Below, in pieces: positions 1-5,444 of a DNA stretch of 9,220 nt. The position numbers were made by a program, and so were the translations under genes. Position 1 is the stretch's first letter. Each line of letters starts with the position of its first letter. Under the pieces are notes generated by a model, which saw only the letters and a program-made list of their open reading frames with translations, made no database searches and was not told the origin of the DNA. The DNA comes from JBELMB01 sp042088665 (GTDB lineage: Bacteria > Pseudomonadota > Alphaproteobacteria > Rhodobacterales > Rhodobacteraceae), in the NCBI GenBank assembly GCA_042088665.1, contig JBELMB010000203.1, positions 1 through 9,220 on the forward strand, written 5' to 3'.

Positions 1-1
1 C

Positions 2-565
2 CTTGGGTTTTCGTTGATCCTTGCGATCGGGGCGCAGAATGCCTTTGTGCTGCGGCAGGGGTTGCGGCGGGCGCATGTGCTGCCGGTGGTGCTGGTTTGC
101 GCGGTCTCTGACGCGGTGCTGATTGCCGCCGGGGTCGCGGGCTTTGGCGCGCTGACGCAGGCGGTTCCGGGGCTGGAGTTCTGGATGCGGCTGTTCGGGG
201 CGGCGTTCCTGGTCTGGTACGGCGCGCGCACCTTGTTGAGTGCGTGGCGCGGCGGGCAGGCGCTGGAGGCGGGCGGGACGGCGCAGACGCTGCGGGCGGC
301 GGTGCTGACCTGCCTTGCGCTGACATGGCTGAACCCGCATGTCTATCTGGATACGGTGGTGTTGCTGGGGGCGGTGTCGGCGCAATATGCGGCGGTGCCC
401 TTTGCGGCGGGGGCCATGACGGCGAGTTTCGTGTTCTTTTTCGGGTTGGGGTACGGGGCGCGGGCGCTGGCGCCGGTGTTTGCGCGGCCGGTGGCGTGGC
501 GGTGGCTGGATCTTGGTGTCGGGCTGGTGATGTGGGCGCTTGCGGTGAAGCTGATGTGGGGATGA
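2..565 (+). CDS. LysE/ArgO-family amino-acid exporter, 5' end cut off by the window
   Basis: Inner-membrane exporter of the LysE superfamily, which expels basic amino acids such as lysine or arginine when they build up. The reading frame is open to the left edge, so the true start lies outside; compared with E. coli ArgO about 15-20 N-terminal residues are missing. Visible residues 7-20 hold the family's first-helix motif (IGAQNAFVLRQG), and residues 108-117 hold TWLNPHVYLD, almost identical to ArgO. The rest is hydrophobic, consistent with five or six membrane helices, and the C-terminus (GLVMWALAVKLMWG) is the usual last helix. About 187 residues are visible, against just over 200 for the family. 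The stop lies 4 bases before the next start, so the two genes are probably co-transcribed. Family assignment is firm; the substrate is inferred. Confidence 0.93.
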   Translation, partial: LGFSLILAIGAQNAFVLRQGLRRAHVLPVVLVCAVSDAVLIAAGVAGFGALTQAVPGLEFWMRLFGAAFLVWYGARTLLSAWRGGQALEAGGTAQTLRAAVLTCLALTWLNPHVYLDTVVLLGAVSAQYAAVPFAAGAMTASFVFFFGLGYGARALAPVFARPVAWRWLDLGVGLVMWALAVKLMWG

Positions 566-569
566 GGCG

Positions 570-995
570 ATGATGTCGCGCATGGCCTTGGGGGCGATCT
601 GGGGGTATCAGCGCTGGCTGTCGCCTCGCAAGGGGTATCGCTGCGCCTATGGGGCGTTGCACGGCGGGACGGGCTGTTCGGGCTTTGCCAAGGCTGTGAT
701 CCAGCGCGAGGGGCTGTGGCGGGCGGTGCCTTTGGTGCGGGCGCGGTTCGCGGATTGTGCGGCGGCGGCGGTGACCCTGCAGAGCCGGGCGGCGCGCGGG
801 GACGATGGGCAGGAGGACGAGCGGCGCGCGGACCGGCGGGCCTGTTGCCTGGATATGGCCTGCGCGGTGCCGGACGGGATGAGCTGTTTGCGTGGCTGCG
901 GCGATGGCGCGGAGAAGACGGACTGCACGCCGGGCTGCGGCGACGCGTCCTGCGGCTGCGACGGCTGCAACATCGGATGTGGGCCGTGCAACTGA
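570..995 (+). CDS. YidD-like membrane protein insertion factor with a cysteine-rich tail
   Basis: A 141-residue protein whose first 65 residues look like a divergent YidD, the small membrane-associated protein thought to help YidC insert proteins into the inner membrane. Family landmarks are YQRWLSPRKG (residues 13-22) and three cysteines in canonical positions: C25, C36 (in TGCSGFA, matching PTCSxYA of YidD) and C63 (in RFADC, matching the RxxxC end of YidD). Canonical YidD is about 70-85 residues. Here a charged linker (residues 72-90) leads to a tail of 50 residues with 12 cysteines, ending CGCDGCNIGCGPCN, which could bind metal or form disulfides. Translation may start at the ATG at 570 or the one at 573. 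The gene follows the LysE-type gene by 4 bases. The YidD relation is recognised from motifs; the role of the tail is unknown. Confidence 0.8.
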   Translation: MMSRMALGAIWGYQRWLSPRKGYRCAYGALHGGTGCSGFAKAVIQREGLWRAVPLVRARFADCAAAAVTLQSRAARGDDGQEDERRADRRACCLDMACAVPDGMSCLRGCGDGAEKTDCTPGCGDASCGCDGCNIGCGPCN

Positions 996-1013
996 CCACG
1001 TGGGCGGGCAGGG

Positions 1014-1029
1014 GGCCCGGCGACGGGCC
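1014..1029 (+). other. Short GNRA-loop hairpin between the YidD-like and EamA genes
   Basis: A perfect 6-bp stem GGCCCG / CGGGCC closes a GCGA tetraloop in the 81-base gap. No T-run follows, so it is at best a weak or Rho-assisted end signal, or a stabilising mRNA structure. Confidence 0.35.
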
Positions 1030-1076
1030 GGTGAATGCACTGGTGGTGCCCTGCGCGCTGGGCTAAGCCTGAGGCC

Positions 1077-1985
1077 ATGACGCGAGCCGACCCGAAACCG
1101 CCTTCGCCCGGATGGGGCATCTTCTGGATGATGATCACGGGGTTCTGCTTTGTCGCCGTGACCGCGCTGGTGAAGCTGCTGGGCACGCGCATCCCGGCGC
1201 CCGAGGCGGCCTTCTTGCGCTATGCGCTGGGCCTCGTCTTTCTGATCCCCATGTGGGGCGCGCTGCGTGAGGCGCGGCTGACCTCCCGGCAATGGGCGTT
1301 TTTCAGCCTGCGGGGCGTGGCGCACAGCGCGGGTGTGGCGTTGTGGTTCTACGGCATGACGCGCATTCCGATCGCCGAAGTCACCGCCATGAATTATCTC
1401 AACCCGGTTTATGTCACCGTGCTGGCGGTCTTTGTCCTTGGCGAACGGCTCGCGGTGCGGCGGGTGCTGGCCATCGTGGCGGCGCTGGCGGGCGCGCTGT
1501 TGATCCTGCGGCCGGGCTTTCGCGAGTTGGACCCCGGACATATCGCCATGCTGTTCACCGCACTGTTCTTTGCGGTGTCATATCTCATGGCCAAGATCCT
1601 GTCAGGCGAAGTCAGCGCCGCCGTCGTGGTCGCGATGCTGTCGCTGATGGTGCCCCTTGGGCTGGCGCCGCTGGCGCTGGCGGTCTGGGTCTGGCCCACA
1701 TGGGAGGAACTGGCGCTGCTGTTCATCGTGGCGATCTTTGCCACCGCGGGGCATTACACCATGACGCTGGCCTTTGCCGCGGCGCCGGTCGCGGTCACGC
1801 AGCCGGTGACCTTCCTGCAGCTGGTGTGGTCGGTGGCCATTGGCGCGATCTTCTTTGCAGAGCCGGTCGATCCATGGGTGATCACGGGCGGCACGTTGAT
1901 CCTGTCGGCGGTGGTCTTCATCACATGGCGTGAGGCCGTGCTGAAGCGGCGCATCACACCGGGTGTTGCGGAAACGAAACACTAG
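1077..1985 (+). CDS. EamA/DMT-superfamily transporter
   Basis: A 302-residue inner-membrane carrier of the drug/metabolite transporter superfamily, with ten predicted helices in two EamA repeats (about residues 12-145 and 155-290). Visible marks of the fold are ITGFCFVAVTALVK in helix 1, EVTAMNYLNPVYVTVLA with the following GERL near the end of repeat 1, and APVAVTQPVTFLQLVWSVAIG in repeat 2. The C-terminus is short, basic and cytoplasmic. The start at 1077 gives the standard family length and places MTRADP directly before helix 1; an in-frame ATG at 1035 would add 14 residues that look non-native. The nearest Shine-Dalgarno-like sequence, GAGG at 1071-1074, is only 2 bases from the ATG, so initiation may be weak. 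The substrate cannot be read from sequence; members export amino acids, nucleosides or other metabolites. Confidence 0.93.
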   Translation: MTRADPKPPSPGWGIFWMMITGFCFVAVTALVKLLGTRIPAPEAAFLRYALGLVFLIPMWGALREARLTSRQWAFFSLRGVAHSAGVALWFYGMTRIPIAEVTAMNYLNPVYVTVLAVFVLGERLAVRRVLAIVAALAGALLILRPGFRELDPGHIAMLFTALFFAVSYLMAKILSGEVSAAVVVAMLSLMVPLGLAPLALAVWVWPTWEELALLFIVAIFATAGHYTMTLAFAAAPVAVTQPVTFLQLVWSVAIGAIFFAEPVDPWVITGGTLILSAVVFITWREAVLKRRITPGVAETKH

Positions 1986-2050
1986 TTTCAGGCAGGATTG
2001 TTGAAAATTCTTGGTGTCACCGCGAGTTCGGCGCAATCGCGCCCGATTTC

Positions 2051-2065
2051 TTAAGCACTCTGTAA
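2051..2065 (+). promoter_or_regulatory. Possible near-match CtrA half-site pair upstream of the small gene
   Basis: TTAA, 7 bases, then GTAA: one mismatch from the TTAA-N7-TTAA box bound by the alphaproteobacterial cell-cycle regulator CtrA. It ends 34 bases before the ATG at 2100, a plausible promoter distance. One mismatch makes a chance match quite possible. Confidence 0.25.
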
Positions 2066-2099
2066 GGCATCGGCCCATACGTTGAGGAGACAGAGTGCG

Positions 2100-2297
2100 A
2101 TGTTTGCGGAGAACAAGTTGACCGAAGATATGACAGAGATTGAAGCCTTCCTGCTGCGTGAGCGTTCGAAGGTGTTGTCGGAGGCGGAATGGCGCTTTCG
2201 GATGCGCGGATACGGCTACAACCTGCGCCGTACAGACAGTGGTGTCGAAGTGGCCCGCCTGCCGCAGAACCAGGTGCTGGGTCTGCTGGAAATCTGA
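2100..2297 (+). CDS. Small conserved-looking hypothetical protein (65 aa)
   Basis: I do not recognise a named family. The 65-residue protein is soluble, with no signal peptide or membrane helix. Its N-terminal half is charged and helical (KLTEDMTEIEAFLLRERSKV). A basic middle stretch with a run of aromatic and arginine residues (WRFRMRGYGYNLRR, about residues 36-49) is followed by a short hydrophobic end. The start at 2100 is supported by a strong Shine-Dalgarno, GAGGAGA at 2084-2090, nine bases upstream; an in-frame ATG at 2082 lies upstream of that Shine-Dalgarno and is unlikely. The good ribosome site and normal codon usage argue for a real gene. It sits alone, 114 bases after the EamA gene, and is followed by a strong hairpin and a long gene-free stretch. 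Confidence 0.72.
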   Translation: MFAENKLTEDMTEIEAFLLRERSKVLSEAEWRFRMRGYGYNLRRTDSGVEVARLPQNQVLGLLEI

Positions 2298-2303
2298 CGC
2301 TAG

Positions 2304-2342
2304 ACGCCCGGATCCGGAAACAGGCTTTCGGAACGCGGGCGT
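2304..2342 (+). terminator. Strong two-part hairpin just after the small gene, no T-run
   Basis: The lower stem is 7 bp and perfect: ACGCCCG (2304-2310) against CGGGCGT (2336-2342). After a small internal loop comes an upper stem, TCCGGAAA (2313-2320) against TTTCGGA (2326-2332) with one bulged G, closed by the loop CAGGC. It begins 6 bases after the stop at 2297, where a terminator or 3' stabiliser would be expected. No T-tract follows, so intrinsic termination is not assured. Confidence 0.5.
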
Positions 2343-2404
2343 GCGGCGATGTTGGGAATGTCGGAAACGGGCATTCCCGGGCAAGGCAGCACATATACAG
2401 GCAT

Positions 2405-2429
2405 GCGCGCCGGGGAAACCGGCACGCGC
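2405..2429. other. GC-rich hairpin in the gene-free stretch
   Basis: GCGCG plus CCGG (2405-2413) pairs with CCGG and CGCGC (2419-2422 and 2425-2429) around a GGAAA loop with a 2-base bulge. No T-run adjoins it and its function is unknown. Confidence 0.4.
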
Positions 2430-2509
2430 GCAGGATCCGGCGCCATGCGCCTTGATGGGAACGGGTCCCTACCGGACGTTGCAAATGGTCCGAGATCGAT
2501 TTGTTTTGG

Positions 2510-2553
2510 GCCCGATGCTGGCCCGATGCTGGCCCGAGACTGGCCCGAGATTG
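2510..2553. repeat. Four tandem 11-bp repeats
   Basis: Units are GCCCGATGCTG (2510-2520), GCCCGATGCTG (2521-2531), GCCCGAGACTG (2532-2542) and GCCCGAGATTG (2543-2553). The first two are identical and the later ones drift by two or three bases. The 11-bp period is close to one DNA helical turn, but because 11 is not a multiple of three the array is not a protein repeat. Confidence 0.85.
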
Positions 2554-2746
2554 GGCTGTTCCGGAGCTGAGACAGGTCTTGTGCGGTGCGCTTTGCGCCT
2601 TGTGCTTTGGCACAGGCAAGGCGATCCGCCTGTGGTTCTGACGCCGACAAAGGCGAGTTGCGCGACAGCCATTGCGCGCAGGACCTCCGGGGTTGCGACC
2701 CCTTGCAAGACAAAGCCACGGAGTTTTCGCCCGCTGGTCCCAAACA

Positions 2747-2763
2747 CGCGCCCCGAGGGCGCG
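2747..2763. other. GC stem-loop in the gene-free stretch
   Basis: A perfect 6-bp stem CGCGCC (2747-2752) / GGCGCG (2758-2763) closes a CCGAG loop. It has no T-run on either side and may be chance in GC-rich DNA. Confidence 0.3.
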
Positions 2764-3191
2764 CGTTGAGCGGGCGCCAGAGGATTGATGGTTCAGGCAA
2801 TCCATTGGGGCAGCGGTATAGAGCCATTGCAGGGGGTCCCTTATCAAACCCGACGATCCCTAAACGGGCTTGTCGCGGCCAGGGTCTTGGCCAGATCGCC
2901 TCGGCGCGTTTGTCCTCCATTTGAGTCCTGATCTCTGCTCACCGCCAAACTGCATGTTAGATCAGAGGTTTGCAGGGGCTGCGGGCTGAGCGGAGCTTGC
3001 CGCATTTTGGCGCAGAGCGCGCCGAAGGGCCGTTTCGTGGCCAAGGCAAAGGTTTTGGCGCGGCCGCTGTTTCTTTTTCCGTCAAACTGTCGCCAAAGGC
3101 CGTTTTGAAAGCAGTTTGAATGTCTTTCAGAACGTGGATCCTGACCCTGTCAGGGCTGATTTGCTGGAGGTCTCGGTGCCACGCCACGTCC

Positions 3192-3198
3192 GGAGGTG
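3192..3198 (+). promoter_or_regulatory. Shine-Dalgarno GGAGGTG suggesting an upstream TTG start for betI
   Basis: GGAGGTG lies 7 bases before an in-frame TTG at 3206, ideal spacing for initiation there. It is 43 bases from the ATG at 3242, which has no Shine-Dalgarno of its own (CCTGCCACC precedes it). This makes a TTG start with a 12-residue extension a real alternative to the homology-based start. Confidence 0.45.
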
Positions 3199-3201
3199 TT
3201 T

Positions 3202-3221
3202 TTGATTGACTCGTCAGTCAA
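3202..3221 (+). promoter_or_regulatory. Probable BetI operator
   Basis: The two ten-base halves, TTGATTGACT and CGTCAGTCAA, are inverted repeats matching at 8 of 10 positions. A shorter register gives perfect 6-base arms, TTGACT and AGTCAA (3206-3221), around CGTC. The site resembles, from memory, the E. coli BetI site (TTGATTGG...TTCAAT), and TetR-family repressors bind such palindromes as dimers. Its place just upstream of betI fits autoregulation of betIBA, relieved by choline. No convincing -35/-10 pair was found around it. Confidence 0.7.
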
Positions 3222-3241
3222 GAACCCGCAACCCTGCCACC

Positions 3242-3823
3242 ATGCCCAAACTCGGACAAGAACCCATACGGCGCGCGGCGCTGGTTGCTGCCACGGTCGA
3301 AGAGATCGGGGTCAAGGGGTCGCTTGACGTGACGGTCGGGCAGATCGCACGGCGCGCCGGTATGTCCAGCGCGCTTGCGCATCACTATTTCGGTGGCAAG
3401 ACAGAGATTTTCCTCGCCGCCATGCGCCACATCCTGACCGAATACGGGCGCGAAGTGCGCGCGGCGCTGGCCGCGGCCCCCGAGGGGCGGCGGCTCGAAG
3501 CGATCGTGCAGGCAAATTTTGCCCCCAGTTGCTTCGAGGCGGCGACGGTTTCGGCCTGGCTCAGCTTTTATGGCATGGCGCAAAGCGACCCGCAGGCGGC
3601 GCGGTTGCTGTCGATCTACCATGCGCGCCTGCGGTCAAACCTGCGCCATGCGCTGCGCGGGCGGGCGGTGGCCCCCGAAGAGATGGCCGACCTGCTGGGT
3701 GCGCTGATCGATGGACAATACCTGCGCGCAGCACTCGCGGTCGGGCGGTTGGACGGCGCGGCAGAGGCAGTGATCGCCGCCGCGGAAGCAATGATGGGGC
3801 CGGATACGGTCCGCAACAGATAG
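3242..3823 (+). CDS. betI: Transcriptional repressor BetI (TetR family)
   Basis: A 193-residue TetR-family regulator that represses choline-to-betaine genes and releases DNA when choline is present. The start MPKLGQEPIRR matches E. coli BetI (MPKLGMQSIRR; 195 residues) closely, which is why the ATG at 3242 is chosen. The helix-turn-helix is at about residues 33-53 (GQIARRAGMSSALAHHYFGGK). The ligand-binding and dimerising part shows other BetI-like stretches: EAIVQANF (86-93), a tryptophan in VSAWLSFYG (103-111), and ALIDGQYLRAAL (154-165), matching ALIDGLWLRAAL of E. coli. The operator lies just upstream and betB follows after 10 bases, so this is the first gene of a betIBA operon. A TTG at 3206 with a good Shine-Dalgarno is an alternative start. 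The assignment is firm. Confidence 0.95.
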   Translation: MPKLGQEPIRRAALVAATVEEIGVKGSLDVTVGQIARRAGMSSALAHHYFGGKTEIFLAAMRHILTEYGREVRAALAAAPEGRRLEAIVQANFAPSCFEAATVSAWLSFYGMAQSDPQAARLLSIYHARLRSNLRHALRGRAVAPEEMADLLGALIDGQYLRAALAVGRLDGAAEAVIAAAEAMMGPDTVRNR

Positions 3824-3833
3824 GGGGCCGAGC

Positions 3834-5291
3834 ATGGCGTATGACACACAACCCAAGGCGAGCCATTTCATCAATGGCCAATATGTCGAGGACACGGCAG
3901 GCGATCCGATTGACGTCATCTATCCGGCGACGGGCGCGGTGATCGGGCGCGTGCATGCGGCGACCCCGGCGATCATCGAACAGGCGATCGAAAGCGCGCG
4001 GGCCGCGCAGGGGGCATGGGCCGCCCTCAAGGGCGTCGAGCGCGGGCGCATCCTGCGCCGTGCCGCCGACATGATGCGGGACCGCAACCGCGATCTGTCG
4101 GTGCTGGAGACATATGACACGGGCAAGCCGCTGTCGGAGACGCTTTATGTCGATGCGACGAGCGCCGCGGATGCGCTGGAGTTTTTCGGCGGGTTGGCGG
4201 GCTCTCTGACCGGCGAGCACGTGCCGCTGGGGGCGGATTGGGGCTATACCGTGCGCGAACCGCTGGGCCTTTGCGTGGGGATCGGGGCGTGGAACTACCC
4301 GACGCAGATCTCGTGCTGGAAGGGCGCCCCGGCGCTGGCCTGTGGCAACGCGATGATCTTCAAACCGTCGGAGACGACGCCGCTTTGCGCGCTGAAAGTG
4401 GCGGAGATCCTGCACGAGGCGGGCCTGCCGGCGGGGCTCTACAACGTGATCCAGGGGGCGGGGCCGGTGGGCTCTGCGCTGGTCAGCGATCCGCGCGTCG
4501 ACAAGGTGTCGCTCACCGGGTCGGTGCCCACGGGAAAGAAGGTCTATGCCGCGGCCGCCGCGGGCATCAAGCATGTGACGATGGAACTGGGGGGCAAGTC
4601 GCCGCTGGTGATCTTCGACGATGCGGATCTCGAAAACGCCGTCGGTGGTGCGATCCTCGGCAATTTCTATTCGACGGGACAGGTGTGTTCCAACGGCACG
4701 CGGGTCTTTGTGCAGCGCGGGATCCTCGAACCCTTTCTGGCGCGCCTGAGCGAACGGTTGGCCGCGGCGCGGATCGGTGACCCGATGGATGAGGCAACCG
4801 TGCTGGGACCGATGGTCAGCGCGCGGCAGCGCGAGATCGTGCTGGGCTACATCGAGACAGGCATCGCGGAGGGCGCCCGCCTTGTCTGCGGCGGACAAAC
4901 CGTCGAAGGACCGGGGTTCTTCATTCAGCCCACCGTCTTTGCCGATGTCACTGACGATATGGCAATCGCGCGCGAGGAGATCTTTGGCCCGGTCATGGCG
5001 GTGCTGGCCTTCGACGACGAAGATGACGTGATCGCGCGCGCCAACGACACGGCGATGGGCCTGTCGGCGGGTGTCTTCACCCGGGACCTGAACCGCGCCC
5101 ATCGGGTCATCGGACAGATGCAGGCCGGGACGTGCTTTATCAATTCGTACAATGATGCGCCGGTGGAATTGCCCTTTGGTGGGTCGAAACTCTCCGGCGT
5201 GGGCCGTGAAAACGCCCAGGCCGCGATCGGACATTATTCGCAATTGAAGTCGGTCTACGTGCGCATGGGGGACGTCGAGGCACCGTTCTGA
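3834..5291 (+). CDS. betB: Betaine aldehyde dehydrogenase BetB
   Basis: Cytoplasmic NAD(P)-dependent aldehyde dehydrogenase that oxidises betaine aldehyde to glycine betaine, the second step of choline oxidation. At 485 residues it matches E. coli BetB (490). Visible catalytic features are the nucleophile Cys285 in GQVCSNGTRVFV, the general base Glu251 in MELGGKSP, the oxyanion-hole Asn154 in GAWNYP, the cofactor-binding Lys177 in FKPSE, and the Rossmann segment TGSVPTG (228-234). The EIFGPV motif (382-387) and the C-terminal PFGGSKLSGVGREN (447-460) are also typical. The start at 3834 lies 10 bases after the betI stop with a G-rich but weak ribosome site, which suggests translational coupling. 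The other aldehyde dehydrogenase subfamilies are less likely given BetI upstream and BetA downstream. Confidence 0.97.
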   Translation: MAYDTQPKASHFINGQYVEDTAGDPIDVIYPATGAVIGRVHAATPAIIEQAIESARAAQGAWAALKGVERGRILRRAADMMRDRNRDLSVLETYDTGKPLSETLYVDATSAADALEFFGGLAGSLTGEHVPLGADWGYTVREPLGLCVGIGAWNYPTQISCWKGAPALACGNAMIFKPSETTPLCALKVAEILHEAGLPAGLYNVIQGAGPVGSALVSDPRVDKVSLTGSVPTGKKVYAAAAAGIKHVTMELGGKSPLVIFDDADLENAVGGAILGNFYSTGQVCSNGTRVFVQRGILEPFLARLSERLAAARIGDPMDEATVLGPMVSARQREIVLGYIETGIAEGARLVCGGQTVEGPGFFIQPTVFADVTDDMAIAREEIFGPVMAVLAFDDEDDVIARANDTAMGLSAGVFTRDLNRAHRVIGQMQAGTCFINSYNDAPVELPFGGSKLSGVGRENAQAAIGHYSQLKSVYVRMGDVEAPF

Positions 5292-5314
5292 AACGGCGGA
5301 AACCTGGTGCCGGC

Positions 5315-5391
5315 CGGCGTTTGAGTATTTGAAAAACAGAGAAGGCCCAAGTGGGTTGCTGGCTTCTTTGTTTCAAAAATACTCCCGCCGG
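5315..5391. repeat. Large inverted repeat between betB and betA, possible bidirectional terminator or processing site
   Basis: The left arm (about 5315-5344: CCGGCG, then GAGTATTTGAAAAACA, then GAGAAG) is repeated in reverse complement in the right arm (5363-5391: CTTCTTTG, then TTTCAAAAATACTC, then CCGCCGG), with a few mismatches and length differences. The 18-base loop spans 5345-5362. On either strand one arm is purine-rich and the other T-rich. The arm sequence (CCGGCGGGAGTATTTTTG type) is one I remember as common between genes in Rhodobacteraceae, but I could not search for it. It lies inside the presumed operon and could reduce or uncouple betA expression. Confidence 0.75.
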
Positions 5392-5444
5392 AGGCATCCG
5401 ACACACCCCAGGATGTGCATGGCAAGGAGGCTGGGCGCGACGAA

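Larger units (their letters stand above)
2298..3201. other. Gene-free stretch of about 900 bases upstream of betI
   Basis: Both strands contain open frames of up to about 200 codons here, but their translations are rich in Pro, Arg, Ser and Ala, lack recognisable motifs and lack ribosome sites, as expected by chance in GC-rich DNA. What the stretch does hold is an interrupted hairpin at 2304-2342, a GC hairpin at 2405-2429, four 11-bp tandem repeats at 2510-2553, a GC stem-loop at 2747-2763 and, in the less GC-rich last 250 bases, two copies of TTTTGGCGC (3005-3013 and 3053-3061). No tRNA, CRISPR or transposase trace was seen. A small RNA, a decayed gene or a lineage-specific intergenic repeat are all possible. 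Confidence 0.6.

Noticed and set aside
2300..2920. Long open frame on the - strand (206 codons), and a 92-codon - strand frame at 2469-2747
   Set aside because: Composition is Pro/Arg/Ser/Ala rich, there is no recognisable motif or ribosome site, and the frame reads through the 11-bp repeat array. This is typical of chance frames in GC-rich DNA.
3054..3097. Inverted repeat TTTGGCG / CGCCAAA upstream of betI
   Set aside because: Only 7 bp with a 30-base spacer; too weak to call an operator or hairpin without conservation data.
3104..3140. Candidate -35 elements TTGAAA and TTGAAT upstream of betI
   Set aside because: No acceptable -10 sequence lies 16-18 bases downstream of either, so no promoter is claimed.
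3561..5243. 560-codon open frame on the - strand opposite betI-betB
   Set aside because: Antisense shadow of betI and betB, which have full catalytic motifs. The translation is rich in Arg and His and matches nothing I know.
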